Shown here in pieces: positions 18,709 to 29,600 of a DNA stretch of 64,000 nucleotides. The stretch comes from Alphaproteobacteria bacterium (GTDB lineage: Bacteria > Pseudomonadota > Alphaproteobacteria > RF32 > CAG-239). The notes beneath the pieces were generated by a model. It was given only the letters and a program-made list of their open reading frames with translations, had not been told where the DNA came from and did no database searches. The position numbers and the translations under genes are program-made. The DNA lies in NCBI GenBank assembly GCA_015062535.1, contig SUUK01000002.1, positions 286,724 through 350,723 of the forward strand. The letters run 5' to 3'. Numbering within the stretch: the first letter of the stretch is position 1; each line of letters starts with the position of its first letter.

Positions 18709-19929
18709 TTATTCGTGCTGAAGAAGGGTGGTTCTTCCTGTGCCTTCAGTGAACTTAACACCGTTGCAGTATCCCTCAACAGAGAGTACGCGGGTGCCAA
18801 GATAACCTTCAGTTGAAACTTGCTCGTTTACAACCTCGTTCTTAACCACCTTTAATTCAGGGGTAAAGTTGAAGTGATACTCGCAATTTTCGTCCTTGTA
18901 GGTAACCTTCATGCCGTAAAGCATGAGGAGGTCAGTGTGACCGACTTCAAGTCCGTTATGGTTCCAATCGGCTCTGAAGTTGTTCTCCTGGGATGTTGAA
19001 ATCCAAGAGAAAGCACCGCTTGCACCACTTTCTTCCATAACCTCACCTTTGGTGTAGGTATTAGAAGACATTTCGGAATTGAAAACCTTCAAGGTTTCGT
19101 CACCCGGAAGGCCCATCTCAGCAACGGTTAAGGTCTTTTGAGCTATCTTAACAGTGTCAGCAGGCTGTAAAGCCTTTGGTGTCACCTTATATACGATGAA
19201 CTTGCATTTCATCGCGTTGTTCTTTACTGTGACAATAGTGTCACAGAAGAAATAAGGATCCTCCACCACAGAGATTTCAGGCTGAGGGATTTCCTGATAA
19301 TAATAAGGTGCCACCATAATGGTGTCTCGCTTATAACTATCAGTGGTACCGACAACTGAATAACTAACCTCATAGTTGAGGGTTACTCGGTTAAGGCGGT
19401 CATTATTCTCAACAGCTGAGAGTTCAGCATTTTTGAAAACAATGTTGTTGATTTCTACGTGAGCGCAATCGTCGATTGACTCATCATAGTTTTCAACAAA
19501 ACCATATACCCACTCTGCCTTAATTTCTGCAGACTGGCCGTCTGAGAAAGCGTCGTTTCCGGTCATGGAATAACTCTTGTTAACTCCATTCCAATCCTTG
19601 AGCTCAGCATCACTGAGGTTCGAAGTCTTGATGCTAGGTGTTGAAAACTCCTCTACATCGACAGTGTCGAGAAGAAGAGAAATTTCAGCTTTAGCACTCA
19701 CTTCAAACTTCTGGTTTTCTGCACCCACAGATGTGGTGGCGTTTCCAGACAACTTAGCTGTTGCAAAACCCATCTCGTTCTTATAACTTACGTTATAAGA
19801 CAGATTCTTGTTTGCAACGGGGTTGTAGTTTTCGAGGACGTCTTCACCTGAGCATGAGCTCATGAGGAACATTACAACCATTCCCATTACACATGCCAAA
19901 AGGCTTGTGTTGTTTGTTCTTTTTGCCAT
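18709..19929 (-). CDS. Putative lipoprotein of Bacteroidota type
   Basis: 406 residues; family not recognised. The N-terminus is a lipoprotein signal with lipobox SSC (Cys at about 26) followed by SGEDVLE, an acidic stretch like that of surface-exported Bacteroides/Prevotella lipoproteins. The mature protein is beta-rich, with 'NLSYNVSYKNEMGFATAKLSG' style strands suggesting immunoglobulin-like folding. GC is high (30 of 60 at 19081-19140). There is no Shine-Dalgarno before the ATG. It is a single-gene unit with a long leader (promoter about 215 bp upstream). Acquisition from Bacteroidota is the best reading; ligand and role are unknown. Confidence 0.7.
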   Translation of the reverse strand: MAKRTNNTSLLACVMGMVVMFLMSSCSGEDVLENYNPVANKNLSYNVSYKNEMGFATAKLSGNATTSVGAENQKFEVSAKAEISLLLDTVDVEEFSTPSIKTSNLSDAELKDWNGVNKSYSMTGNDAFSDGQSAEIKAEWVYGFVENYDESIDDCAHVEINNIVFKNAELSAVENNDRLNRVTLNYEVSYSVVGTTDSYKRDTIMVAPYYYQEIPQPEISVVEDPYFFCDTIVTVKNNAMKCKFIVYKVTPKALQPADTVKIAQKTLTVAEMGLPGDETLKVFNSEMSSNTYTKGEVMEESGASGAFSWISTSQENNFRADWNHNGLEVGHTDLLMLYGMKVTYKDENCEYHFNFTPELKVVKNEVVNEQVSTEGYLGTRVLSVEGYCNGVKFTEGTGRTTLLQHE

Positions 19930-19945
19930 ATTGATTTGGTTTTAT

Positions 19946-19989
19946 GCCAGGGCTTAAGGGGAAAGATGACCTTCCTTAAACTACCTGGC
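19946..19989 (-). promoter_or_regulatory. Nested inverted repeat in the lipoprotein leader
   Basis: GCCAGG (19946-19951) pairs with CCTGGC (19984-19989), enclosing TTAAGG (19954-19959) with CCTTAA (19974-19979). The structure ends 16 bases before the start codon of the minus-strand gene, where it could affect translation. The rest of the gap 19930-20297 is AT-rich and holds only the promoter and the ftsH terminator. Confidence 0.5.
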
Positions 19990-20143
19990 TGGTTAATAAA
20001 TAAATTAATTAATTCAAAGAAAAAAAATAGGTACTTTTCTTTTGATATCAATTAATTTTAAGCCTGAAACTTAAAACAATATGACAACAAAAAGAAGAAT
20101 AATTTACTTAAAAATTATACATAATACCTACTTTGACAAAAGT

Positions 20144-20172
20144 ATAATAGCATATTTTTTAAGGCATTGCAA
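20144..20172 (-). promoter_or_regulatory. Putative promoter of the lipoprotein gene
   Basis: Minus strand: TTGCAA (20172-20167), 17-nt spacer, TATTAT (20149-20144). It implies a leader of roughly 210 nt. Confidence 0.45.
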
Positions 20173-20263
20173 TAGTTTTTTTAAATAAAATTGCCAAAAA
20201 ACAAGTGGTTTCTTTAAATTGTCTAAAAGAAATAAGAAAAATAATTAAAGAAATTTAGGTATA

Positions 20264-20290
20264 AAAAAAGCAGGCTTTTTACCTGCTTTT
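20264..20290. terminator. Intrinsic terminator after ftsH
   Basis: AAAGCAGG (20267-20274) / CCTGCTTT (20282-20289) with flanking A and T runs; active for the minus-strand ftsH. Confidence 0.75.
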
Positions 20291-20297
20291 TGTTTTT

Positions 20298-22169
20298 TTA
20301 GAGCTCTGGAACCGAGGCTTTGGTTTTCTTTTCTTCTGGAACAGGAGCATCTTTTGATTTATCAACTATTTTACCATCTAAAACGTCTTTTATCTCATCT
20401 CCAGTTAATGTTTCATATTCCATAAGAGCAAGAGCTAGGGTTTCCCAATCTTTTTTGTGCTTGGTCAAGATTTTTTTAGCCTCTTCATAACCATCTGTTA
20501 CTAAGCGTTTTATCTCTGCGTCAACTAAACGAGCTGTTTCTTCACTCATGTTTTGATTTTGGGTAACAGAACGACCTAAGAATACTTCATTTGAGTTTTC
20601 TGAGTAACGGATTGGACCTAAAATATCGCTCATACCCCATTCTGTAACCATCGCACGAGCAAGGTTTGTAGCCGCATTGATATCTGATGAAGCACCAGAT
20701 GTTACGGCTTCATAGCCAAACTTTAGTTCTTCGGCAACTCGTCCACCCATAAGGATTGCTAGACGTGATAACATTTGTTGACGAGTGTATGAGTATTTGT
20801 CTTTTTCAGGAAGTTGCTGAACCATACCAAGCGCACGTCCACGTGGGATAATGGTTGCTTTGTGAATTGGGTCAGTGTCTTTTACGTTTAATGAGCAAAT
20901 AGCATGACCTGCTTCATGGTAAGCAGTTAGCTGTTTTTCTTTTTCATCCATTGCCATAGATTTGCGCTCATTGCCCATTAGAACTTTGTCTTTAGCATCA
21001 TCAAAATCTATAGATGATACTTTTAATTTGTTTTTACGAGCGGCAAGAAGAGCTGCCTCATTAACAAGGTTTGCTAAATCTGCACCAGAAAAGCCAGGTG
21101 TTCCACGAGCAACAACACTTAAGTTTACATCTTTGGCAAGAGGAACTTTACGAGTGTGTACTTTTAAGATTTCTTCTCTACCTTTTACGTCTGGATTGTT
21201 TACGGTTACTTGACGATCAAAACGTCCTGGACGAAGAAGAGCAGGGTCTAAAACGTCTGGTCTATTGGTTGCGGCAATTAAAATGATGTTTTCGTTTGCA
21301 TCAAAACCATCCATTTCTACTAAGAGTTGGTTTAGGGTTTGCTCACGTTCATCATTTCCACCACCAAGACCTGCACCACGATGACGACCAACAGCATCTA
21401 TTTCGTCTATAAACAAAAGACATGGAGCATTCTTTTTAGCTTGAGCAAACATATCACGAACACGAGATGCACCAACACCTACAAACATTTCTACAAAGTC
21501 TGAACCAGAAATTGAGAAAAATGGTACATTTGCTTCACCTGCTACGGCTTTGGCAAGTAATGTTTTACCTGTTCCTGGAGGGCCAACAAGAAGTACACCC
21601 TTTGGAATTTTACCGCCTAAACGTTGGAATTTTTGTGGTTCTTTTAAGAAATCTATAATTTCTTCTAGTTCTTGTTTGCTCTCGTCAGCACCTGCAACAT
21701 CTTTAAATGTAACTTTTTTTAGGTTTTCAACTAGTTTGGCACGAGATTTACCAAAACTCATAGCCTTGTTGTTACCAGAGTTTGCTTGGCGCATAAAGAA
21801 TATCCATACACCAATTAATAAAAGCATAGGGAACCATGAGATTAAAATTCCCCAAAAAGTAGTTTCTGCAGTTTCAATTGGTTTGGCTTCTATTTTAACA
21901 TTTTGCTTTCTTAAAGTTTCAACCATGTTAGGGTCAAATGGGGCATATGTTTTAAATTTTGTGCCATTTACATATGTTCCAAAAATATCATTACCGATAA
22001 TGGTTACGGTGTCTATTTGACCTTCTTCTGCGCTATTCATAAATTCTGAAAAAGCGATTTTAGAATTAGATAATTGTCTTGTTTCGGGGTTAAAGCTATT
22101 TAGCATAACGCTCAGTAGTACAAAACTTATAATCCAAAATAAAATATGTTTTCCTGATTTCATAAACAA
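20298..22169 (-). CDS. ftsH: ATP-dependent zinc metalloprotease FtsH
   Basis: 623 residues, normal length. Two N-terminal membrane segments (about 8-28 and 105-125) flank a periplasmic loop. The AAA+ domain has Walker A GPPGTGKT, Walker [12 protein letters not shown], the pore motif '[14 protein letters not shown]' and arginine-finger region '[14 protein letters not shown]'. The protease domain has the zinc motif HEAGH and a downstream Asp region. It degrades misfolded membrane proteins and regulators such as sigma32. The C-terminal tail is charged ([16 protein letters not shown]). It is transcribed alone, next to a GC-rich foreign-looking gene. Confidence 0.97.
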   Translation of the reverse strand: MFMKSGKHILFWIISFVLLSVMLNSFNPETRQLSNSKIAFSEFMNSAEEGQIDTVTIIGNDIFGTYVNGTKFKTYAPFDPNMVETLRKQNVKIEAKPIETAETTFWGILISWFPMLLLIGVWIFFMRQANSGNNKAMSFGKSRAKLVENLKKVTFKDVAGADESKQELEEIIDFLKEPQKFQRLGGKIPKGVLLVGPPGTGKTLLAKAVAGEANVPFFSISGSDFVEMFVGVGASRVRDMFAQAKKNAPCLLFIDEIDAVGRHRGAGLGGGNDEREQTLNQLLVEMDGFDANENIILIAATNRPDVLDPALLRPGRFDRQVTVNNPDVKGREEILKVHTRKVPLAKDVNLSVVARGTPGFSGADLANLVNEAALLAARKNKLKVSSIDFDDAKDKVLMGNERKSMAMDEKEKQLTAYHEAGHAICSLNVKDTDPIHKATIIPRGRALGMVQQLPEKDKYSYTRQQMLSRLAILMGGRVAEELKFGYEAVTSGASSDINAATNLARAMVTEWGMSDILGPIRYSENSNEVFLGRSVTQNQNMSEETARLVDAEIKRLVTDGYEEAKKILTKHKKDWETLALALMEYETLTGDEIKDVLDGKIVDKSKDAPVPEEKKTKASVPEL

Positions 22170-22340
22170 TATACCTTGTAGATAATATGGTTAAAACTTT
22201 GACGATAATATATCGAACTTTTATACTATATAGAGTGTTTGGAAGTAAAACTCAATAGCAATTTTTATTTTTTAGCTAAAAAGTTTTTAACTACAATTTA
22301 ACATAGTTCTTCTAGTCTTTTAAAAGAGGTTTTAGTTAAG

Positions 22341-23306
22341 ATGATTAAGAAGTTTAAAAAAGAATTTGTTGCTTTTTTGATTGCTATTTTGGGAATCGCT
22401 TTAGCAAGTTTTTTGTTTTGGGATAAAAAAGTAAAAGTAAGTGTGATTGTGCCGGTTTATAATACTGAAATGTATTTGGAAAAATGTTTAAGTTCGTTGA
22501 AAAATCAAACCTTAAAAGAAATGGAGTTTATTGTTATAGATGATGGTTCAACAGATAAATCTTTTGAGATAATGAAAAAATATGCAAAAGAGGATAAACG
22601 TTTTAGAGTATATTCAAAAGAAAATGAAGGGGTTGGTAAAACTAGAAATTTAGGAATTGAGCTTGCTAAAGGTGAATATATAGGGTTTGTTGATAGTGAT
22701 GACTTTGTAAGTAATGATTATTTTGAAGAATTATATAATAGCGCTAAAAAAATGGATGCAGAAATTAGTGTTAGTCCAAATGTTTATATGATAGAAAATA
22801 ATAAATCAAAAAAAATATCTCGTCCGATAGATAGTCATAGAAATAAAGAGGTTATTGATGATTTTTCATTTTTGATATCAGATGCTGGTGAACAATGGGA
22901 TAAGATTTATAAAAAAAGCTTTTTAGATAAATATAATATTAGATGTTTAGAAGACAGAGTTTGGTTTGAAGATGTATGGTTTTCAACCTTGGTTGCTATA
23001 TATGCTAAAAAAGTTGTGGTGGCAAAAAAGGGGGAATATTATTGCCTTTTAAGACCGGGGAGTCTTAGTGAGTTTTGGAATATTAGTGAAGAATTTTTAT
23101 TTAAAGGTCTAAAGCTTTATAAAGATTTTTTTGTGGTAGTTAAAGATTTAGATGTAGATGAAAAAAGGAGATTACATTTAAGGCTAAAGCTCCGTGAGAA
23201 AATGTATATGTTTGTATCAATATTTAAAGAAACATTTGATGGTAATGAAAATGTAAAAAATAAAGTTAACGAGTACATTTTGAGTTTAGAAGATTTAGTT
23301 AAATAG
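22341..23306 (+). CDS. Family 2 glycosyltransferase with N-terminal membrane anchor
   Basis: 321 residues. A membrane segment at about 10-27 precedes a GT-A domain: 'VSVIVPVYNTEMYLEKCLSS', 'IVIDDGSTDKS', 'GVGKTRNLGIELAKGEY' and the metal-binding 'VDSDD'. Such enzymes transfer sugars from nucleotide donors onto surface glycans; donor and acceptor cannot be read. AGAGG lies before the ATG. It is a single gene, not in a polysaccharide cluster. Anchoring the domain by its N-terminus with the active site in the cytoplasm is less common than C-terminal anchoring. Confidence 0.88.
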   Translation: MIKKFKKEFVAFLIAILGIALASFLFWDKKVKVSVIVPVYNTEMYLEKCLSSLKNQTLKEMEFIVIDDGSTDKSFEIMKKYAKEDKRFRVYSKENEGVGKTRNLGIELAKGEYIGFVDSDDFVSNDYFEELYNSAKKMDAEISVSPNVYMIENNKSKKISRPIDSHRNKEVIDDFSFLISDAGEQWDKIYKKSFLDKYNIRCLEDRVWFEDVWFSTLVAIYAKKVVVAKKGEYYCLLRPGSLSEFWNISEEFLFKGLKLYKDFFVVVKDLDVDEKRRLHLRLKLREKMYMFVSIFKETFDGNENVKNKVNEYILSLEDLVK

Positions 23307-23463
23307 TGTAAAAAAAGTATTTGTAAAAATTAAATTTTAAAACACAAGATTTAGTAATAATCCGAAATATTAAGTGTTCTGATGAGGGTTTTAAACGTCT
23401 TGTTAATTTATTTTAATGTATTATAGTGGCACTAGTTTTAATAAGTTAGGAGTATAGTAAATT

Positions 23464-26091
23464 ATGGCAAAAGAAAAAGAGGTTCAGACAGTAGAAGAAC
23501 AAGAAAAACAATATATTGACAACTTAGTGGCAAGAGTTGCAGAAGCTCAAAAGAAGTATGCAGAATTTAGCCAAGAACAAGTTGACTATATTTTTAGAAG
23601 AGTAGCTTTAAAACTCAGTTCTTTGAGAATCCCTTTAGCAAAAATGGCTGTTAGTGAAACAGGTATGGGTGTTGTAGAAGATAAAGTAATTAAGAATCAC
23701 TTTGCTTCTGAGTATATCTATAATAAGTATAAAAATGCAAAAACATGTGGCGTTTTAGAAGAAGATACTGCAAATGGTATGATTAAAATAGCTGAGCCAG
23801 TTGGTGTTATTGCTGGTGTTATTCCAACAACTAACCCAACATCTACAACTATTTTTAAGACATTGATTGCTCTTAAGACCAGAAATGGTATTATTTTCTC
23901 TCCACACCCAAGAGCAAAAAAATGTACAGTTGAAACAGCTCGTATTATGTTAGAAGAAGCTGTTAAAGCAGGTGCTCCAGAAGGTATTATTGGATGGATT
24001 GAAGAGCCATCAATTCTTAAAACACAATACTTAATGCAAGATGCTGATTTGATTTTGGCAACAGGTGGTCCTGGTATGGTAAAATCTGCATATAGTTCTG
24101 GTACTCCAGCACTTGGTGTTGGTGCAGGTAATACTCCTGCTGTTATTGATGAAACAGCTGATATTGAAATGGCTGTATCTTCTGTTTTGATGAGTAAAAC
24201 ATTTGATAACGGTATGATTTGTGCATCAGAACAATCTGTTGTTATTGTTAAAGATATTTATGAAGATGTTAAAGCAGAATTCTTAAAAAGAGGCGCTTAC
24301 ATCTTAAATTCTAAAGAAAAAGAAAAATTAGCTGGCGTGATAATGGTTGATGGTCATTTGAATGCTGCAATTGTTGGTCAAAGCGCTTATAAAATTGCTG
24401 AAATGGCTGGCATTAAAGTTAATGAAGAAACAAAAGCATTAATTGCTGAATGTTCAAAAGTTGGTACAGAAGAACCATTTTCTGCTGAGAAGTTATCACC
24501 AGTTCTTGCTATGTATAAGGCTGATGATTTTGAAAAAGCTGTTGTGCTTGCAAAATCTTTAGTTTCTTTTGGTGGTAAAGGACATACTTCTGTTTTATAT
24601 ACCAACCCAATGAATAATGATAGAATTAAACATTATGGTCATGTTATGATTACTGGTCGTGTGTTGATTAACTGTCCTGCATCTCAAGGTGCTATTGGTG
24701 ACGTATATAACTTTAGATTAGAACCATCTCTTACATTAGGTTGTGGTTCTTGGGGCGGTAACTCTGTAAGTGAAAATGTGGGAGTAAAACATCTTATGAA
24801 TATTAAAAGTGTAGCTAGTAGAAAAGAAAATATGTTATGGTTTAAGGTTCCACCAAAAGTTTACTTTAAACCAGGTTGCTTAAGCCTTGCATTAAAAGAA
24901 CTTAAAGGCAAGAAGAGAGCATTTATTGTAACAGATAAACCTTTGTTTGATTTAGGTTATACAAAGAAAGTTACAGATGTTTTGGATGAAATTGGTGTTC
25001 AATACAAAATATTCTCAGATGTTCACCCAGATCCAGACTTAACAACTGTTAATATGGCTATTGGTACTCTTCGTTCATTTGAGCCAGATGTAATTATTGC
25101 TCTTGGTGGTGGTTCACCAATCGACGCTGGTAAGATTATGTGGTTAATGTATGAACATCCAGAATTAAAATTTGAAGATTTAGCAATGCGCTTTATGGAT
25201 ATTCGTAAACGTGTATTTGAATTCCCTAATTTAGGTGAAAAAGCAGATATGGTTGCTATTCCTACAACATCTGGTACTGGTTCTGAAGTTACTCCATTCT
25301 CTATTATTACAGATGATGCAGAAGGCGTTAAATATGCAGTTGCAGATTATGTATTTACACCAACAATGGCAATTGTTGACTCTGATTTAGTTTTGTCAAT
25401 GCCTAAGGGATTATGTGCAGCTTCTGGTATTGACGTATTAACTCACGCTATTGAGTCTTATGTATCTTCTATGGCAACAGACTTTACAAGACCACTTTCT
25501 ATTGAGGCTGGTCGTGAGGTATTTGATTACTTACCACAATCTTATGCAACAGCTGATGTTGGCGCTAGAGAAAAAATGCACCATGCATCTACAATTGCTG
25601 GTATGGCTTTTGCTAATGCATTTTTAGGTGTATGTCACTCTATGGCTCACAAGTTAGGTTCTCAATTTAACATTCCTCATGGTGTTGCTAATGCGCTTCT
25701 TATTTCTCAAGTTATTCGCTATAATGCAACAGAGAAACCTAATAAACAATGTGCATTTCCTCAATATCGTTTCCCTAATGCTAAAGAAGCTTATGCTAGT
25801 TATGCAACAGCTATGGGCTTTAAGGGTAAGACAGATGATGAGAAGGTTACAGCTCTTATCAATGGTATTGAAGAATTGAAGAAGAAAGTTGGTATTCCTT
25901 CTTCTATTAAAGATTGGTTTGCTATTCGTGGTGAATATACTAAAGAAGACTTCCAAAAAGCTATGGAAACTCTTCCAGAATTAGCATTTGATGACCAATG
26001 TACTGGTTCTAACCCTCGTTATCCATTGATTAAAGAAATTAAAAAGCTTTATGAATTGGCTTATGAAGGTGTTACAGATTTTGATATTTAG
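23464..26091 (+). CDS. adhE: Bifunctional aldehyde-alcohol dehydrogenase AdhE
   Basis: 875 residues, typical for AdhE. The N-terminal CoA-acylating aldehyde dehydrogenase half (about 1-440) has the catalytic cysteine in NGMICASEQ (Cys253) and 'GAGNTPAVIDETADI'. The C-terminal iron-dependent alcohol dehydrogenase half (about 455-875) has 'ALGGGSPIDAGKIMW', 'TTSGTGSEVTPFS' and the His-rich 'GVCHSMAHKLGSQFNIPHG'. It reduces acetyl-CoA to ethanol with two NADH and forms spirosomes. TTAGGAG precedes the ATG. It implies anaerobic redox balancing by ethanol formation. Confidence 0.97.
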   Translation: MAKEKEVQTVEEQEKQYIDNLVARVAEAQKKYAEFSQEQVDYIFRRVALKLSSLRIPLAKMAVSETGMGVVEDKVIKNHFASEYIYNKYKNAKTCGVLEEDTANGMIKIAEPVGVIAGVIPTTNPTSTTIFKTLIALKTRNGIIFSPHPRAKKCTVETARIMLEEAVKAGAPEGIIGWIEEPSILKTQYLMQDADLILATGGPGMVKSAYSSGTPALGVGAGNTPAVIDETADIEMAVSSVLMSKTFDNGMICASEQSVVIVKDIYEDVKAEFLKRGAYILNSKEKEKLAGVIMVDGHLNAAIVGQSAYKIAEMAGIKVNEETKALIAECSKVGTEEPFSAEKLSPVLAMYKADDFEKAVVLAKSLVSFGGKGHTSVLYTNPMNNDRIKHYGHVMITGRVLINCPASQGAIGDVYNFRLEPSLTLGCGSWGGNSVSENVGVKHLMNIKSVASRKENMLWFKVPPKVYFKPGCLSLALKELKGKKRAFIVTDKPLFDLGYTKKVTDVLDEIGVQYKIFSDVHPDPDLTTVNMAIGTLRSFEPDVIIALGGGSPIDAGKIMWLMYEHPELKFEDLAMRFMDIRKRVFEFPNLGEKADMVAIPTTSGTGSEVTPFSIITDDAEGVKYAVADYVFTPTMAIVDSDLVLSMPKGLCAASGIDVLTHAIESYVSSMATDFTRPLSIEAGREVFDYLPQSYATADVGAREKMHHASTIAGMAFANAFLGVCHSMAHKLGSQFNIPHGVANALLISQVIRYNATEKPNKQCAFPQYRFPNAKEAYASYATAMGFKGKTDDEKVTALINGIEELKKKVGIPSSIKDWFAIRGEYTKEDFQKAMETLPELAFDDQCTGSNPRYPLIKEIKKLYELAYEGVTDFDI

Positions 26092-26110
26092 TAATATCAA
26101 ACCAAAAGAA

Positions 26111-26139
26111 AAGAGGGTAAGAAATTGCCCTCTTTTTTG
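26111..26139 (+). terminator. Intrinsic terminator after adhE
   Basis: Stem 26111-26120 / 26125-26134 (AAGAGGGTAA / TTGCCCTCTT, one wobble) followed by T-run; also usable by the convergent gene. Confidence 0.8.
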
Positions 26140-26160
26140 TTGCTTGAAAATTAAAATAAA

Positions 26161-26643
26161 TTAGCAATTAGTGTTTTTAGAATTGCGGATAAATTCGGCA
26201 ACAATTAGAGCTGCTTTAATTGGGTTATTAAAATCTACTTGTAATTCTTTGTTTAGTTCGCAAACGCCATTATTGATGTCATATTGGCAATATGGGGTTA
26301 CAAAATATTTTCCATAAACGTTTGAGTCGTCAATATGAAAGCCTATATTTTCTTTTGCACAATATTCGGCTTTAGCTCTATTCCATAACTCAGTTGGAAC
26401 TTGGAAACTTCCATCATCAAAGTATGAAACTTGTCCTTTGGTTTCACAATGGTCTAAAATTCCCCATACATTGTCATATTCAATATGATGTTGGTGAAGA
26501 TAGCGGATAATATCTTTTTCGGGTCCTCCACTGATGATATATACTTTTATGCCATGCTTTCTAATCTCTCGGCAGAATTCTTTAAATGCGTCGGGATAAC
26601 TTGAGATTACTCCATGAAAATCTAAACCTATTTTATTTTCCAT
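26161..26643 (-). CDS. HAD-superfamily protein with altered motif I
   Basis: 160 residues. Motif I reads GLDFHGVIS (Asp8, His10), so the usual second Asp of DxD is His. Motif II is 'YIISGGP' and the late acidic motif is 'FHIDDSN', so the fold is a small HAD domain. The substrate is unknown; loss of the general acid/base Asp suggests altered chemistry or a binding role. AGGAG lies in the end of the upstream gene, 2 bp away, so the pair is cotranscribed and probably translationally coupled. Confidence 0.7.
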   Translation of the reverse strand: MENKIGLDFHGVISSYPDAFKEFCREIRKHGIKVYIISGGPEKDIIRYLHQHHIEYDNVWGILDHCETKGQVSYFDDGSFQVPTELWNRAKAEYCAKENIGFHIDDSNVYGKYFVTPYCQYDINNGVCELNKELQVDFNNPIKAALIVAEFIRNSKNTNC

Positions 26644-26645
26644 AA

Positions 26646-29600
26646 CTATTCTCCTGATGAAAAAAGTTCTTTTACAGAATTTGGTGCTAGGGTTGAAAGC
26701 GGATTTATGGATATAACTGGTTTTTCTGATGTGCCAGTTATACTATAATTTGTAGCAAATACACTGCCGTCTTTACCTCTTAACATTTTGCCAACAAGAG
26801 GAATGCTTCCTATCATGGTGTTGAGGTTATAGGCTGGGATGATTAAGCCATTGGCATCGATTATTTCATCTACAAGGTTGTATGTTCCGTTTAATCTTAA
26901 GCCAAGTACAGGACCAAAAATTCTAGCATCTGTTGTTTCGAGATTTTTTGTTGAGAAAACATAACTAAATGGAGCGTTTAGGTGAGTAAAGCGTAAGCCT
27001 TCGCCGGTTAGCATATCAACAATACCAGAAAGGGAGGATAAGCTTAGAAGCTTTGCAAAAATAGGGGTGTCAGATAGTGAGAAATCTCTCATTTGAGCAT
27101 GGCCTTTGAAGTTTTTGTATATATCTCGTTTGGCTTCAATTTTTAGGTTTCCGCCTTTCATATGGTCATATAAGCGCAACACTTTTAGGGTAGAGCCTGC
27201 ATTGTTTGAATCTACAGTTAAGTAATATTCTTTGCCACGAGGTTCAAAGTCTAGCTTCATTTTAACATCTCTGCTTTTGCCATAGTTACCAACCATGTTT
27301 ATACGATGAACACCTATGCCGTTTCTTAATTCGGCTTTTCCGGCAAAGTTTGTTACAGGCACTTTTTCGTTAGTCCATAACTTGTTAACTCCAATGATAA
27401 TATCTGTATCCATAACATCTTCAAGAGGATCTTTTAGGCTCTTTTCTTTTTTCTTTGAGGTTTCTTTTGAAGTTGTTTTTTTAGAGCTAAAGAAGTCTGT
27501 TAGGTCGTATGAGTCACCATTTACGGTAACCTTTAATTTTAATTTTGGATTGTAAAGGAATTCTACTTTGGCTTTAGCAAAGGTTTTGGGGGATTTAATT
27601 TCTTTTATATCAACGGTTTTTATGTGGCCATCAGGGGTCATTTTGATATTGCCGGTTGCAGAAAATTGCGCTTTTAATAGCGAAAATTCTGGGATAGACT
27701 CGATTTTGTTTTTATCAATTATAAGTTTTACTTTAGCTCGACAAGGGTCGCCTTTATTTTTTGCAAATCCTAAGAATGCATAATCAATAGCGGTGTCTTT
27801 TAGTGAGCCATCAATAAAGAGCTCAATTTTGCCATTGTTTAAGAAGGTTATAATGGCTTTTATATCAGAAGAACCGGTAAAATATGGCGCTGATAAAATA
27901 TCCGCATCAACTCCTAATTTTTTTAAGATTTCATCATTTATAGTAACATCTGCTGTGATGCGACTTTTATGAGCTTTGTTATGAAAGTCCTCTTTTAGGG
28001 CAAGGTTTAATGGGATGTCTTGATATTTTGCAACACCAGTTAAAGAAAAGCCGTTTTGAGTTACATTTAATTCTAATTTATCTGATGTAAAGGTTTTATC
28101 ATCTTCTAATCCTAAGTATTCTACTTCTTTTAATATACCATTTACTGATACTTTTATTTCTTCTGGTTTGAGGTTTGATTTTAGTTCAAAATCTAATTTT
28201 AAGTCTATGTCTACATCACCTGTAACAAGATTGGGGGCAATACCCATTTCTTTGGTAAAACCTAGAGGTTCATGGTCGATTAAATTTAGAGCATCAGTTA
28301 TGGTTGAATTTCCTTTTAGGTTTATGGAAATAAAGTTATCATCTTTATCTAAATCATATAAAACAACATTTCCACCGGTTAAAATAACATTATCGGAAAC
28401 CCCTTTATCTACTAAAATTTCGATTTTATCGTTAGAAAAGAGCGCTGTTCCATATACATTTTTTACAACAGGCATACCTTCTAGATAGTGGAGGTTTGCA
28501 TCTTTTATTTCTGAGGAGCCTTTTAGTTTTAGAAGTGAGAATTTTTTAGTTTTATCATCATATCCAAAATCAAAAGAGAAATTACCGTTTGATATTGAAC
28601 CACCATAAAGGCTATCTTTACACCATACCCAAGCTTTTTCACCTAAATATCTTGGCCAAAGAAGTGATAAGTCATCCATATTAAAATCACCGAGTTTGGC
28701 ATTGAAGTTTAGTTTGAAGTCTTTTAGGTTATTTTTTAAGAAGTACTCTTTAAAGCCGGTAGCAGATAAGTTTAAGATAGCTTTTTTGCCATTAAAATCA
28801 AAAAAAGCATCTTCAATATTTATTTTATCTAATCCACCTTGGAGGTTTCCTTTTAAGTTAAATGAAGATACGTTATAGTCAAAATCTTTGTTATCAAGAA
28901 AGCCAATTTTTCCGTTTCCACCTTCGATTGCAAAATCAAGGGTTTTGATATTTGAGCTCAAGTTATCTGCAAAATGATCTTTGTTTTTTAAGACGTTTCC
29001 AAAATCTATAATGGCGGTTAGTTGAGCATTTACGGGAACATCGACAAACTCTAAATCACCTTTGGTTGGAACAATTAAGTCGTATAGGTCTGTGATAACA
29101 AGGTCTGAAAAATTGAATTTATATGTAACTTCGCCATTTAGAAGGCGATATTTTAAGCCCATATCCATACCAGATACTCGGTCATTAAATTTTACAGCAC
29201 TATCTATTTTTAAGGAGATATCGGTTATTCCTCTAGAAAAAGAAATATCTGCATCTGTAAATTGAAATTGCTTGTTTGTTTCTAGCTCTTTCATTAGAAC
29301 TTCGGCATCGGTAATTTTGATATCGTTAATAAAACTTTCTATATAGAGTTTTTCGGGAGAGTTAAAACGTTCTAAGAAATCTTCAAACTGCTCAAAATAG
29401 AATTCTATTTTTTTTAAGTTAGCCTCGTTTAATACGGTATCGGTATTTAAAGAAGTGTCTTCTAAATTAGAAGGTTTAGGGTTAAAGCTTTCTTTGTTGT
29501 AAGATGTAGTTATTTTGATTTGAGGGTTTTCTAAGTTTATAGAACTTGGAGCAAGTAAGCCTTTTAGGAGAGCTCTTGCAGAAAATGATAATGATAACCT

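Noticed and set aside
14390..20000. Assembly chimera as the cause of GC-rich genes
   Set aside because: The flotillin and lipoprotein genes have AT-rich leaders with sigma70-like promoters and host-style terminators, and the composition change is confined to single genes; raw reads would be needed to exclude it fully.
23307..23463. Rex- or FNR-type operator upstream of adhE
   Set aside because: Only a TTGTTAA half site at about 23400 is seen; no matching second half.
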